A stretch of 64,000 nt of DNA from Thalassospiraceae bacterium LMO-JJ14 (GCA_021555105.2 CP134604.1:1488001-1552000); one strand, 5' to 3'; numbered from the stretch's first letter, positions 26,817-37,005 are shown. The notes: generated by a model not told the origin, from the sequence alone. Translations and numbers: made by a program.

Positions 26817-27278
26817 TTACAGCCCTTTGAGCGTCTCCAGGACGTCTGCGGCGTGGCCCTTGACCTTGACCTTCGGCCAGACATGACGGATCACGCCCTT
26901 GGCGTCGAGCACGAAGGTCGAGCGCTGGATGCCCATGTATTTACGCCCGTACATGTTTTTTTCCACCCAGACGCCGAAATCCTCGCACAAGGCGCCGTTT
27001 TCGTCGGAAATCAACTTGAACGGCAGAGATTGCTTTTCGACAAAGTTGTCGTGCCGTTTGACGCTGTCTTTGGAAACGCCGACGACAACGGCGCCTGCCT
27101 TGTCGAATTCCTTGATGTGATCGCGGAAATCCTGCGCTTCGGTCGTGCACCCCGGCGTCATGTCCTTGGGATAGAAATAGATCACGGCCTTCTTGCCCTT
27201 GAGGTCCTTCAGCGATAGAGAACCGCCGCCGTTGACGGGCAGGTTGAAATCTGGGGCCTTGTCGCCGGTATCGAGCAT
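26817..27278 (-). CDS. bcp: Peroxiredoxin Q / bacterioferritin comigratory protein
   Basis: Thiol peroxidase of 153 residues reducing H2O2 and organic hydroperoxides. The peroxidatic cysteine is C44 in FYPKDMTPGCTTE. The partner cysteine five residues on, usual in E. coli-type Bcp, is a glutamine here (Q49), so the enzyme is 1-Cys or resolves through C98 (NGALCEDFG). The fold motifs DFNLP, VVGVSKDSV and RSTFVLD are intact. GGAG precedes the ATG. Lies 66 bases downstream of glnE on the same strand. Confidence 0.93.
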   Translation of the reverse strand: MLDTGDKAPDFNLPVNGGGSLSLKDLKGKKAVIYFYPKDMTPGCTTEAQDFRDHIKEFDKAGAVVVGVSKDSVKRHDNFVEKQSLPFKLISDENGALCEDFGVWVEKNMYGRKYMGIQRSTFVLDAKGVIRHVWPKVKVKGHAADVLETLKGL

Positions 27279-27344
27279 CTGTCGTTCTCCACTTCTGCAG
27301 TTATTCAGGTCTTGTCGTTATTACGCCTTAAATTCCGGACTGGT

Positions 27345-30300
27345 TCAAATATCCGGTGGCGCGGCTTCGCTGTCGGCATTCGGCTCGCCCAGAAGGCCCA
27401 CGAAGATCGCCCGCACCGCGTCTTCGGTGTTTTTCAGTTTCTCCGACAATGCATCGAATGATGCACTGCCGGTAATTTCGCACAGGTCTTCACGAAGCGG
27501 TTCCGAGAAAGCGGCAACCTTGGCATCGGTCATGTCGCCTTCGATGGTCAGCGCCAGAAACGTTTGCAGATCGCGATACAACGATTTGGCCGCACGCAAT
27601 GCCGTGGCGTCACCGGCATTGATCAGACCCAGATCGCCGGCCACGCGGAAGACTTCGGCCGCATCCGCGCTGATGATCTCGGGATGCGCCGCGGCATGGA
27701 TCAGGACCAGATACTGGGCCAGAAAATCCACGTCGACCTGACCGCCGGCAACCTGCTTGATGGACCAGATGCACGGCGTTGCATACTGTTTTTCAATGCG
27801 CCCGCGCATGTTCGAAACCTCGGCCGCGGTTTTCGCCGCATCGCGGCTGCCGGTGAGGGTGCCTCTGATCATCCCCTGTACCTTGTCGCCGATGACGCCG
27901 GTATCGAAGATGATGCGGGCGCGGACCAGGGCCATGTGTTCCCACGTCCAGGCGGTTTCCGCATAGTACCGCTCGAAACCGTCCAGCACGGTCGCCACCG
28001 GTCCCTTGTTGCCGCTCGGTCTGAGCCGCATGTCGATCTCGTAAAGCGTGCCTTCCGCGGTCATCGACATGACGGCGTTGATAATGCGCTGGCCCAGGCG
28101 GCTGTAATATTGCGAGACGGCGAGCGGGCGCGCACCATCGGAATGGCTGTCCGCCTCATCGGCGCTGTAGATGAAAATCAGGTCGAGGTCGCTCGACGGC
28201 GTCAGTTCGCGCGAACCCAGCTTGCCGAGTGCCAGAACGCAGAACATGCCGCCGGCAATCTGGCCGTGCGCTTTTTCGAACTCGCGGATGACCTCGGGGA
28301 TCAGGGTCTGCAGGACGGCATCGGCAATGTTGCTGAAACTCAGCGCCGCATCGCCCGCGCCGGTGACGCCGCGCAGCATTTGCACGCCGAGCTGAAAGCG
28401 CCGGTCGCTGTTCCAGCGCCGGGTGGCGTCGAGAATATCTTCGAAGAACATGGCGTCGGTCAGCGCTTCGGCGCAGTCCGTGCGGAGCTCCCCGAGATCC
28501 GGCAGGGGGTCGTAGAAATCGGCGCTCAGCACGCTGTCCAGCAGGTTCGGGCGGCGGCTCAGGTGGGCTGCCAGACGCGGCGCTTCGCCCATGATTTCCG
28601 ACAGCAGCCGCAACAGATCGGGGTAGGCCTGAAACATGGTGAAAAGCTGCACGCCGGCGGGCAGGCTCGCCAGAAAGGCATCGAAGCGGAGGAACGTGGC
28701 GTCCGGATCGGGCTGTTTGCCGATGGCTTCGAGCAGAGCCGGCGTCAGTTCCGTCAGCAATTCGCGCGCCCGCGTCGAGCGGGTGGCGCGGATGCGGCCG
28801 TGATGCCAGGCGCGGATTGATTTGTCGACCAGGGCCGGATCGGTAAAGCCGAAACGGGCAAGGGTCTTCAGGGTCTCGGGATCGCTGTCGGCGCCGGTGA
28901 AGGCAAGATTGCCGGCATGGCCGTCTTCCGCGGTCAAAGCCGGGGAGTCTTCGAACAGGGCGCCGTATTGGGCTTCAACGGCTTCGAGGTGTCCCAGCAA
29001 TGCGGCGCGAAACCCGGCGGCGTCGGCATAACCGCAGAAGGCGGCCAACTGTGCGATGCCGGCATCATCGTCGGGCAGCTTCTGGGTCTGCTCGTCCGAC
29101 TGCATCTGCAGGCGGTGTTCGACGCGGCGCAGGAATTCGTAGGCGTCGTTCAGGATATCCGCGGCGTCGGCGTCGACCATGCCGAGATCGACCAGATGGC
29201 GGATCGCCGCGATGGTGCGGCTGATCCGCACCGACGGTTCGCGCCCGCCCCAGATCAACTGCTGGGTCTGGGCGAAAAATTCGATCTCGCGGATGCCGCC
29301 GCGCCCGGTCTTGATGTCGTGCCCGTTGATCGCGACCTTGCCGCCGCCCTTGTGCGCATGGATTTGCCGCTTGATCGAGTGGATGTCCTGGATGGCCGCG
29401 AAATCGAGGCTCTTGCGCCAGACGAACGGGCGCAGGTGATGCAGGAAGGTCTCGGCGGCGGCGATATCCCCGGCGATCGGTCGCGCTTTGATCATTGCCG
29501 CGCGTTCCCAGTTCTGCCCCAGGCTTTCATAATACGTTTCCGCCGCCAGCACCGAGATCGCCAGCGGCGTCGAGCCGGGGTCGGGCCGCAATCTGAGATC
29601 GACACGGAAGACGTAGCCGTCGCCCGTGCGTTCATCGAGGATCTTGGCAAGGGTCCGGGTCATGCGGATGACATGCTGCTGAAGCCCGTCGGGGTTGTCG
29701 GTGTCGATGACGTCATTGTCGTACAGGCAGATCAGGTCGATATCGCTGGAATAGTTCAGTTCCCGTGCGCCGAGCTTGCCCATGCCGATAACGATGAAGC
29801 CGGAATCGCGTTCGGGATCGTCGGGATTTTTCAGGCGGAATGCGCCGCGCTCCGCGGCCCTGCGGATGACGAACCCGCTTGCCGCGCTTGCCGCCGCGTC
29901 GGCGAAATCGGAAAGCGCTTCGGTGACCTGATAAAGTGTCCATTGCCCGGCGATGTCGGCCAGCGCCGCCGTCAGGGCGAGACGGCGTTTGGCGATCCTG
30001 AGCGCGCGCATGATCCGCGCCTCGTCGGTGAGCGCCGATGTTTGCGTTCTGGTTTCGGATAAAATGCTGCGGGCGAGTGCGTCAGCACCTTCCCGGGCGA
30101 GCTGGCCCAGCCATGCGGGTTCGCGCAGCAGCGATTGCGTTAGGTACGGACTGTTGGAAAAAACACCTTCCAGAAGGCGTTTGCCGTCTTCGCGGGCGGC
30201 CAGGGCGAGGGCGCTCTCGATATCTTCCGGGGCATCGTCGCGGGCCTCTTCGCAGGCAGCGTAAAAGTCTGCGAGCCCGCGCTGCGCCGCTTCGCTGTCG

Positions 30301-30347
30301 GCCGCAACCGCCAGCCCGGCCGTATCGATGACAAAATCGTTGCTCAT
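27345..30347 (-). CDS. glnE: Bifunctional glutamine synthetase adenylyltransferase/deadenylase
   Basis: Adds and removes AMP on glutamine synthetase in response to PII and glutamine. The 1000-residue protein has two nucleotidyltransferase domains: the N-terminal adenylyl-removase site GARELNYSSDIDL (about 193-205) and the C-terminal adenylyl-transferase site GSRELTPSSDLDL (about 712). The linker holds GRGGIREIEFFAQ, the family signature. Length is in the usual range (about 945-1000). No glutamine synthetase or PII gene is nearby. Together with bcp it forms a minus-strand pair. Confidence 0.96.
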   Translation of the reverse strand: MSNDFVIDTAGLAVAADSEAAQRGLADFYAACEEARDDAPEDIESALALAAREDGKRLLEGVFSNSPYLTQSLLREPAWLGQLAREGADALARSILSETRTQTSALTDEARIMRALRIAKRRLALTAALADIAGQWTLYQVTEALSDFADAAASAASGFVIRRAAERGAFRLKNPDDPERDSGFIVIGMGKLGARELNYSSDIDLICLYDNDVIDTDNPDGLQQHVIRMTRTLAKILDERTGDGYVFRVDLRLRPDPGSTPLAISVLAAETYYESLGQNWERAAMIKARPIAGDIAAAETFLHHLRPFVWRKSLDFAAIQDIHSIKRQIHAHKGGGKVAINGHDIKTGRGGIREIEFFAQTQQLIWGGREPSVRISRTIAAIRHLVDLGMVDADAADILNDAYEFLRRVEHRLQMQSDEQTQKLPDDDAGIAQLAAFCGYADAAGFRAALLGHLEAVEAQYGALFEDSPALTAEDGHAGNLAFTGADSDPETLKTLARFGFTDPALVDKSIRAWHHGRIRATRSTRARELLTELTPALLEAIGKQPDPDATFLRFDAFLASLPAGVQLFTMFQAYPDLLRLLSEIMGEAPRLAAHLSRRPNLLDSVLSADFYDPLPDLGELRTDCAEALTDAMFFEDILDATRRWNSDRRFQLGVQMLRGVTGAGDAALSFSNIADAVLQTLIPEVIREFEKAHGQIAGGMFCVLALGKLGSRELTPSSDLDLIFIYSADEADSHSDGARPLAVSQYYSRLGQRIINAVMSMTAEGTLYEIDMRLRPSGNKGPVATVLDGFERYYAETAWTWEHMALVRARIIFDTGVIGDKVQGMIRGTLTGSRDAAKTAAEVSNMRGRIEKQYATPCIWSIKQVAGGQVDVDFLAQYLVLIHAAAHPEIISADAAEVFRVAGDLGLINAGDATALRAAKSLYRDLQTFLALTIEGDMTDAKVAAFSEPLREDLCEITGSASFDALSEKLKNTEDAVRAIFVGLLGEPNADSEAAPPDI

Positions 30348-30534
30348 GGTTATTGCAATATGTCATCCATGCGGATCACGCAAAAAGTCTTTGCTGAAGT
30401 GTTACCGAAAAACAGGCTTAGCCCTGTACTTATAGACGGTTTACTCTGCGTTAAGTGACGGTTATGCATACTAATGCCACCATTTCGCCCGGATCGCCCG
30501 GCGCGTTTGGTGTGCTGACGGAATTTTACATACG

Positions 30535-33500
30535 TTGTTGATCAAACGGACATTTATCGGTGTAGTGCAGTTGGTCGGCGGTCTCGGCGCCGGGCTGGCG
30601 ATTATTACGCTTTTGATTGCCTGGCAGTTGCAGAAAGGACCGGTCTCGCTGTCATTTCTGACGCCGTATGTGGAACGCGCGCTGAACAGCGGCCACCGCA
30701 GCTTTCGCCTCGCCATTGACGACACCACGCTAACCTGGGCCGGCTGGGACCGGGCGATCGAGCTTCGCGTCAAGAACGTCCGCGCCATCGGCGAAACGGG
30801 CGCGGCGCAGGCGCGGATTCCCGAACTTTCCTTGTCGTTGAGCGGACGGGCGCTGGTCCGCGGCAAGCTGGCGCCGAAATTCATCGAATTGCTGGGGCCC
30901 GAAATTCGGGTGCGCCGTGATGCGGACGGCGGGCTGGGTATCGAGGTTGCCGCTGAAAGCGGACCTTCCGGCGAACGCTTTGCGACCGGCCTTCTGAGCT
31001 GGCTGATCAAGAAACCGGACCCGGGCTCGCCGATGAGCTATCTGGAAACGGTCCGCATCAGCGGCGCGAACATGACTTTCGACGACCGTATGACGGGCAA
31101 GGTCTGGCAGGTGCCGGTCGGTTATCTGAAGCTGGTGCGCGCACCGCACGGCCTGCTCGCCGAAGGAAGCCTGCAAATCGATATCGAGAACCGGATCGCC
31201 GACATTTCCTTGCACGGCTCGTTTCATGCAGAGGCGGGCCGTCTCGACCTGACGGCGTCGTTCGCCGACATATCGCCGGCGTCGTTCGCCTCGCTGGATC
31301 CGAAATTTACCGTGTTCGAAGCCGTCAACATGCCGCTCAGCGGCAAACTCGTCATCGGCACGTCGCTGCACGAGGGTATCAACAGCATCGGTTTTCACGT
31401 CACCGGCGATGACGGCACGCTGATGTTGCCGGCGCCGTTTGCACAGGAACTGAGCGTTGAGAACATTACGCTCAACGGAATTTATAACGGCCGCATCGGC
31501 TCGGTGACGCTGGACGGCGCCGAAGTAACGCTGATGGAAGGCTCGACCCTCGCCATCCCGTCGCCCATCGATCATGCCATGCCGCTGGTCAGCATGTCCG
31601 GTTCGGGGAAATTCGACATGAAATCGGGCATTGCCGATATTCAGCGTCTCAGCCTGAACCTGAACGGCCCGGTCTTCGATCTGAAAGCCCAGGCGAGCGG
31701 CATCGGCGGCCCGGAAGTCGTGATCAAGGCCGAAACGACACTGGCCGACGTGCCGGTGGAACAGCTCAAGACTTACTGGCCGGCGACAATGGGGCCGGAC
31801 CCTTATGCCTGGGTGACATCGCATCTCAGCGGCGGGCGGATGACCCGCGCCGATGCCGTCTTTTCCGTCCGCGTGCAGCAGGACGGCAGTTTTGCCATCG
31901 ATACCATCGACGGCACCATGAGCGCCGAAGGCGTCGATGTGACCTATCTAGAAGGCATGCCGGCGGTGAAGAACGTGAAGGCGTTGATGTCGTTCGATGC
32001 GGACAGCTTCGACGTTGCCGTCGAACAGGGCACCAGCGGGCGGATCAAGCTGGACGGCGCGACGATCCATATTACCGGTCTCAGGGAAATCGATCAGTAC
32101 ATCGATATCGACCTGAAGGCGAAATCGCCGGTGCGCGACGCGCTCGAGCTGATCGACCGCAAACCGTTCGAGTTCGCCAGCGCCATGAAGATCGATCCGA
32201 AAAGCACGCTGGGCGATGCGGATGTCGATCTCAATCTGTATTTCATGCTCGCCAAGGATCTGGCCGTCGAAGATGTCGATGTAAAGGCCGCAGCCAGACT
32301 GACGAATGTGCAGATGAAGGATGTCGTGCTGGGCCGGGGCATCCGCGACGGCACGCTCAAGCTCGCCGTCGATACGAAAAAAATGGAAGTCGACGGAAAC
32401 GTGATGATGGGGCCGGTGCCGGTGGCCCTGGTATGGAACCAGAATTTCGGCACCAAGGTGCCTTACCGTTCGCAATATCTGCTGGCGGCCAGGATCGACG
32501 ACCTGTCGAACGTCCGCGATCTCGGGGTCGATCCGGGTCCGGCGGGGGACTTCGTTTCCGGCGGTGTCGACGCCACGGTGCGCTATACGGTTTTCGATAA
32601 CCGCAGCGGCCGCGTCGAGGTCAACGCCAACCTGGAACGTGCGGAACTCAGGGTGCCGGTGATGGAATGGCGCAAGGCGGCCGGCGACGCCGGCTGGGTC
32701 GATGTCACGATCCTGCTCGAGAACGGCCTCGTCAAAAGCGTACCGAGCTTCAATGTCATCGCCGGCGACCTGTCGGTGAAGGGCGATGTCAAATACGCAC
32801 CGGCCGGTCTCGGCCTGGAGCGCGTCAATCTGAAGCAGGTCCTGTTCGGGCGCACCGATGTCTCGGGTGCCGTCATATCGCGTCCCGACGGCGGCTGGGA
32901 AATCGGCCTGCAGGGATCCGAGCTTGAATTCTCGCCGTTGTGGGAACGTCTGATCGGGGACCGTCCGGGCCAGGACGACCTGACCCTGCCGGACCTGACG
33001 ATTGCCGTCGAGCTGGACAAGATGTGGGTCGAGCCGCAGAAGTTCCTGTCCGCCGTTTCCGGAACCTTCGTGCACAAGCGCGGCATCTGGCGCACGGCGC
33101 TGCTCGACAGCAAGCTCAACGGGGGGCCGCTGCTCAGTGTGAACATGGCGCCGGACTCCGACGGCAACCGGGTGCTGAGCGTCAAGGCCGAGAACGCCGG
33201 CGATACGCTGCGCTTTTTCGATCTGTTCGATAACATGCACGGCGGCCAGCTTGAAATGCGCGGCCGCTATGACGACGCGGCGGCGCTGCGGCCGTTGCGC
33301 GGCAAACTGCGTGTCGTCAATTACCGGGTTCGCAACGCACCGCTGATGACCCGTGTTCTCTCGATCATGGCGCTGACCGGCATTGTCGATGCGCTGACCG
33401 GCGAAGGCCTGAATTTCGCCGAGCTTGATGTGCCGTTTACATATACCGACGGTGAAGTGCAGATCGCCGACGCCAAGGCGACAGGGGCATCGATCGGCTT

Positions 33501-33816
33501 TACCGCGTCGGGCACCGTCTATACGCACGCCGATGTACTGAACATCGAGGGCACGGTGGTCCCGGCCTATGCCATCAACTCGCTGCTCGGCAAAATTCCG
33601 TTGCTCGGCAATATCCTGACGGGGAGCGAAGACGGCGGCGGCGTTTTTGCCGCCAACTTCTCGATCTCCGGTCCGATCGAGGATCCGAACACCACCGTCA
33701 ATCCGCTGTCGGCGTTGACGCCGGGTATCCTCAGGAACCTGTTCGGCGCCTTCAAGCCCGACGATCAGCAAGTGCCGCTGCTCGGCACATCTTCGCTACC
33801 CGTCGAATCCCAATAA
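30535..33816 (+). CDS. AsmA/YhdP-like giant envelope protein (DUF3971)
   Basis: 1093-residue inner-membrane-anchored protein with one N-terminal helix (about 7-30) and a very long periplasmic part made of repeated beta-strand stretches. AsmA-like proteins such as YhdP and TamB form hydrophobic grooves that carry phospholipids toward the outer membrane; the C-terminal region with VPAYAINSLLGKIPLLGNIL and the preceding GTVYTHADVLNIEG is characteristic of the YhdP-type end. Start is a TTG at 30535 or 30538, since no ATG lies near; this is weak. Divergent from glnE. No neighbour clarifies its role. Confidence 0.85.
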   Translation: MLIKRTFIGVVQLVGGLGAGLAIITLLIAWQLQKGPVSLSFLTPYVERALNSGHRSFRLAIDDTTLTWAGWDRAIELRVKNVRAIGETGAAQARIPELSLSLSGRALVRGKLAPKFIELLGPEIRVRRDADGGLGIEVAAESGPSGERFATGLLSWLIKKPDPGSPMSYLETVRISGANMTFDDRMTGKVWQVPVGYLKLVRAPHGLLAEGSLQIDIENRIADISLHGSFHAEAGRLDLTASFADISPASFASLDPKFTVFEAVNMPLSGKLVIGTSLHEGINSIGFHVTGDDGTLMLPAPFAQELSVENITLNGIYNGRIGSVTLDGAEVTLMEGSTLAIPSPIDHAMPLVSMSGSGKFDMKSGIADIQRLSLNLNGPVFDLKAQASGIGGPEVVIKAETTLADVPVEQLKTYWPATMGPDPYAWVTSHLSGGRMTRADAVFSVRVQQDGSFAIDTIDGTMSAEGVDVTYLEGMPAVKNVKALMSFDADSFDVAVEQGTSGRIKLDGATIHITGLREIDQYIDIDLKAKSPVRDALELIDRKPFEFASAMKIDPKSTLGDADVDLNLYFMLAKDLAVEDVDVKAAARLTNVQMKDVVLGRGIRDGTLKLAVDTKKMEVDGNVMMGPVPVALVWNQNFGTKVPYRSQYLLAARIDDLSNVRDLGVDPGPAGDFVSGGVDATVRYTVFDNRSGRVEVNANLERAELRVPVMEWRKAAGDAGWVDVTILLENGLVKSVPSFNVIAGDLSVKGDVKYAPAGLGLERVNLKQVLFGRTDVSGAVISRPDGGWEIGLQGSELEFSPLWERLIGDRPGQDDLTLPDLTIAVELDKMWVEPQKFLSAVSGTFVHKRGIWRTALLDSKLNGGPLLSVNMAPDSDGNRVLSVKAENAGDTLRFFDLFDNMHGGQLEMRGRYDDAAALRPLRGKLRVVNYRVRNAPLMTRVLSIMALTGIVDALTGEGLNFAELDVPFTYTDGEVQIADAKATGASIGFTASGTVYTHADVLNIEGTVVPAYAINSLLGKIPLLGNILTGSEDGGGVFAANFSISGPIEDPNTTVNPLSALTPGILRNLFGAFKPDDQQVPLLGTSSLPVESQ

Positions 33817-33914
33817 CCTGGTCCAGTCATCGGCCCTGGACTTAACGCCAGTGCCCTGAGGCGCGCGCGTGCCGACGCGGCGGGCAGCCATGCGTTCGCC
33901 TTAACCCCGTCGGA

Positions 33915-34151
33915 TCATGCGGAAAGCCAGTCTTCGAGTTTTGCCGCGCCGGGCAGGCCGCCGGCGTGAACAAGCTTGCCGTCGACCGCGATGCCCGGCG
34001 TTGACATCACACCCGCCATGGCGATGGATTTCGGATCCGTGACCTTTTCAACATCGACCTCGATCCCGAGTTTGGCCGCAGCCTCGTTGACCATCGTCTC
34101 GGTGGTTTCGCAGCGTTTGCACCCGGACCCGTAAATCTTGACGGTTTTCAT
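33915..34151 (-). CDS. Small thioredoxin-like protein (CxxC)
   Basis: 78-residue redox protein of the MTH895/TM0996-like 'redox-active disulfide 2' family. Active site C11-K-R-C14 in GSGCKRCETT, cis-proline loop STPGIAVDG, and a short helix ending. Such proteins are commonly encoded with the ArsP/YraQ-type permeases. Here it is the last gene of an arsR-permease-thioredoxin operon, 12 bases after the permease. It may reduce or chaperone the metal or metalloid substrate, or the permease cysteines; that role is inference. Confidence 0.9.
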   Translation of the reverse strand: MKTVKIYGSGCKRCETTETMVNEAAAKLGIEVDVEKVTDPKSIAMAGVMSTPGIAVDGKLVHAGGLPGAAKLEDWLSA

Positions 34152-34163
34152 GAATGGTTCCCT

Positions 34164-35237
34164 TCAAAGAATGATGTTGAACAGAAAGCCGGTGGCGAGA
34201 ATGCCCATCGACACCACGGCGATGAAGATCGCAATCAGACGGAGGGTCAGCACCTGCTTGAGGATGATCATCTCGGGCAGGCTGAGCGCGATCACCGACA
34301 TCATGAACGCGAGGGTCGTGCCGAGCGCCGCGCCCTTGCCCAGAAGCGCCTCGACGATGGGGACGACGCCGGCCGCGTTGGTGTACATCGGCACCCCCAT
34401 GATGACGGCTGCCGGCACGGACCACCACGCCTCGCGACCCATGATCCGCAGCATCGTCTCTTCGGGGACATAGCCGTGGATCGCCGCGCCGATGGCAATG
34501 CCGATCAGCACCCAAATCCAGACCTTTCCGACGATCTCGCGAACCTGCTCAACACCGATTTTAAGCCGATCGACCAGCGTCAGCCGCTCATCCGCCAATT
34601 CGCCCACAGTGCCGGCATTCAATTCGCGAACCCAGTCCTGCAGATACCGTTCCAGCCCCATGCGGCCCATAACGAACCCCGCGATCGTGGCGATGGTGAA
34701 GCCGAAGACGAGGTAGATCGAGGCGATCTCCCAGCCGACCAGACCGTAAAGCAGTCCTAGCCCGACCGGTCCCACCATCGGACCGGCGATCAGGAAGGAA
34801 AAAGTCACGCCGAGCGGGATGCCCGCTGAAACGAACCCGATGAAAAGCGGCACCGACGAGCATGAACAGAACGGCGTCAGCACGCCCAAGAGCGCCGCCA
34901 GGGGATAGCCGAGGATCTCATTCTTGCCGGCAAGGATCGCCCGTGTCTTCTCGGGGCTGAACCAACTGCGCAGGACGCCGGTCACAAAGACAATGCCGCC
35001 GAGCAACAGCAACACCTTCGGTACGTCGTAGAAAAAGAAAGCAATGGCGGCGCCGGTGTGGCTGTCGCGCTGTACGGGAAACAGCGACGTCACCCACTCA
35101 GCAAACGGGACCAATTGCCCATAAACCAGCCACCACGCCAGCATGGCCAGCGGCAAGCCCACATACCAAGGCCATGTCGTTGTTTCAGGGGGCGCTGATT
35201 CAGGGTAAGGGCCGGTGTCATGTGTTTTGGCGGTCAT
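34164..35237 (-). CDS. Permease of the YraQ/ArsP family (DUF318)
   Basis: Inner-membrane permease of 357 residues with about eight hydrophobic helices in two halves. The signature is LLGVLTPFCSCSSVPLFIGF (cysteines in residues 121-130), a metal(loid)-binding pattern, with a matching VIMGVPMYTNAAGVVPI in the second half. ArsP relatives export trivalent organoarsenicals; other members have unknown cargo. The ATG overlaps the TGA of the ArsR regulator by four bases, so expression should follow the metal-sensing repressor. Confidence 0.9.
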   Translation of the reverse strand: MTAKTHDTGPYPESAPPETTTWPWYVGLPLAMLAWWLVYGQLVPFAEWVTSLFPVQRDSHTGAAIAFFFYDVPKVLLLLGGIVFVTGVLRSWFSPEKTRAILAGKNEILGYPLAALLGVLTPFCSCSSVPLFIGFVSAGIPLGVTFSFLIAGPMVGPVGLGLLYGLVGWEIASIYLVFGFTIATIAGFVMGRMGLERYLQDWVRELNAGTVGELADERLTLVDRLKIGVEQVREIVGKVWIWVLIGIAIGAAIHGYVPEETMLRIMGREAWWSVPAAVIMGVPMYTNAAGVVPIVEALLGKGAALGTTLAFMMSVIALSLPEMIILKQVLTLRLIAIFIAVVSMGILATGFLFNIIL

Positions 35238-35533
35238 GCGGCATTCCTTTTAGGCGGCCTTCCAGAGGCGCGCTCGGCGACCAGGACCGCATCGATCACA
35301 GCGGCCAATTCGGGCGCGAGGGTCATGTCGCGCCGATAACGGACCCATTGCGCATCGCGTCTGTCGAGCACGAGACCGGCGTCGCGCAGCACCTTCATGT
35401 GCCGGGACATCCGGCTTTGCGTTGCGTCAAGCCGCTGCATCAGTTCGCAGACACAATACTCTTTCCCGCTCCACAGCAGCGTAAGCGCGGCGCGGCGGGT
35501 CGGATCGGCAATGGCGTTCAATATTTCCTGCAT
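35234..35533 (-). CDS. ArsR/SmtB-family metal-sensing repressor
   Basis: 99-residue winged-helix repressor. The recognition region reads TQSRMSRHMKVLRDAGLV, and the N-terminal DNA-binding fold starts LNAIADPTRRAALTLL. The metal site is C27-V-C29 in EYCVCELM, matching the ELCVCDL motif of arsenite-sensing ArsR. The third thiol of the E. coli type site is not visible. First gene of a three-gene operon with the permease and thioredoxin-like gene; autoregulation through the dyads just upstream is expected. Confidence 0.93.
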   Translation of the reverse strand: MQEILNAIADPTRRAALTLLWSGKEYCVCELMQRLDATQSRMSRHMKVLRDAGLVLDRRDAQWVRYRRDMTLAPELAAVIDAVLVAERASGRPPKRNAA

Positions 35534-35542
35534 GGTTCATGT

Positions 35543-35580
35543 ATATGCGGGTGAGAGCATATGCGCATTGATCTATATCA
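35543..35580. promoter_or_regulatory. Candidate ArsR operator dyads
   Basis: Two inverted repeats lie immediately upstream of arsR: ATATGC-N8-GCATAT (35543-35562) and TGAT-CTAT-ATCA (35569-35580). ArsR repressors bind AT-rich dyads of this kind over their own promoters. The start codon has no clear Shine-Dalgarno, so the operator region may also overlap the initiation site. Confidence 0.4.
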
Positions 35581-35671
35581 GATGCTCATAAAGCGCCAAC
35601 GCGGGGCACGCCTGGCTTGCAGGTGTCGAGGATTCCCGGCCGGACAAGGGGGGTGATTTAAGAAGCCGCGA

Positions 35672-36925
35672 TCAGACAGGCTTGATCAGGGCGTGGCGCT
35701 TCTTGCCCGCCGACAGCTTGATCACGCCTTCGGCGTTGAGATCACCGAGCGAGGCGCTCGCGTTGACGTCGCTGATGGCTTCGTCGTTGATCTTGGCGCC
35801 GCCGCCCTTGATCAGGCGCCGTGCGTCACCGTTGGATGACGCCAGACCGGCCTGCGTGAACAGCGTCAGGATACCGACGCCGGCCTCGATCTCGGCGCGC
35901 GGCACGTCGACGCTGGGCAGCGTCTCGCCCATGCCGCCCTGCTCGAAGGTGGTCTCCGCCGTCTTGCGGGCTTCCGCCGCGGCGTCGGCGCCCCGGCATA
36001 GCTTGGTGGCTTCGTCGGCGAGTATTTTCTTGGCGTCGTTGATCTCCGCACCCTCAAGTGCTTCGAGGCGGGCGATCTCGTCCATCGGCAGTTCGGTGAA
36101 CAGGCGCAGGAACTTGCCGACGTCGGCGTCCTCGGTGTTGCGCCAGTACTGCCAGTAATCGTAGTGGCTGAGCGCGTCTTCGTTGAGCCACACCGCGCCG
36201 TCGGCGGTCTTGCCCATCTTCGCGCCCGACGCGGTCGTCAAAAGCGGCGTGGTCAGGCCGAACAGGTGTTTATCGGCAACGCGGCGGCCCAACTCAACGC
36301 CGTTGACGATGTTGCCCCACTGATCCGAGCCGCCCATCTGCAACGCGCAACCGTTGCGCTTGGCAAGCTCGACGAAGTCGTAGGCCTGCAGGATCATGTA
36401 GTTGAACTCAAGGAACGTCAGCGGCTGCTCGCGCTCGAGGCGCAGCTTGACGCTGTCGAAGCTGAGCATGCGGTTGATGGTGAAGTGCGGGCCGATATCG
36501 CGCAGGAATTCGACATAATTGAGGCTGTCCAGCCAGTCGGCATTGTTGACCATGATGGCGTCGGTCGGGCCGTCGCCGAAGCTCAGGTATTTCTGAAACA
36601 CCGATTTGATGCCGGCCATGTTGGCGGCAATGGCGGCGTCATCCAGCAGCTTGCGGCTTTCGTCCTTGCCGGACGGGTCGCCGACCCGTGTCGTGCCGCC
36701 GCCCATGAGGACGATCGGCTTGTGCCCGGTCTGCTGCAACAGCCTGAGCAGCATGATCGACACCAGCGAGCCCACGTGCAGGCTCGGCGCCGTGCAGTCG
36801 AAGCCGATATACGCCGTGACCGGGCCCGCGGCGCATTTTTCGTCCAGCGCATCCAGGTCCGTGCATTGATGCATGAACTGGCGTTCGGTCAGGCGAGTGA
36901 TAAAATCGGACTTGTAGTGGGCCAT
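35672..36925 (-). CDS. tyrS: Tyrosyl-tRNA synthetase
   Basis: Charges tRNA-Tyr. 417 residues of the bacterial TyrRS type. Class I motifs are H50-V-G52 in [11 protein letters not shown] and the KMSKS-equivalent KMGKT in [24 protein letters not shown] binds tyrosine. The C-terminal S4 RNA-binding domain includes [19 protein letters not shown]. Length matches the family. It faces away from anmK, which starts 80 bases beyond its start codon. Confidence 0.97.
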   Translation of the reverse strand: MAHYKSDFITRLTERQFMHQCTDLDALDEKCAAGPVTAYIGFDCTAPSLHVGSLVSIMLLRLLQQTGHKPIVLMGGGTTRVGDPSGKDESRKLLDDAAIAANMAGIKSVFQKYLSFGDGPTDAIMVNNADWLDSLNYVEFLRDIGPHFTINRMLSFDSVKLRLEREQPLTFLEFNYMILQAYDFVELAKRNGCALQMGGSDQWGNIVNGVELGRRVADKHLFGLTTPLLTTASGAKMGKTADGAVWLNEDALSHYDYWQYWRNTEDADVGKFLRLFTELPMDEIARLEALEGAEINDAKKILADEATKLCRGADAAAEARKTAETTFEQGGMGETLPSVDVPRAEIEAGVGILTLFTQAGLASSNGDARRLIKGGGAKINDEAISDVNASASLGDLNAEGVIKLSAGKKRHALIKPV

Positions 36926-37005
36926 GTTCGGGTCTTGCTGTTATTATGAAGAGCGCGGATGATTAACACATGCAAGCCGTACCGCACAACGATCTAGAGG
37001 AAAGC

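Noticed and set aside
31948-33771. A 607-codon open frame antisense to the AsmA-like gene
   Set aside because: Shadow frame with repetitive Arg/Asp/Gly composition; the plus strand shows AsmA-like strands and a normal membrane anchor.
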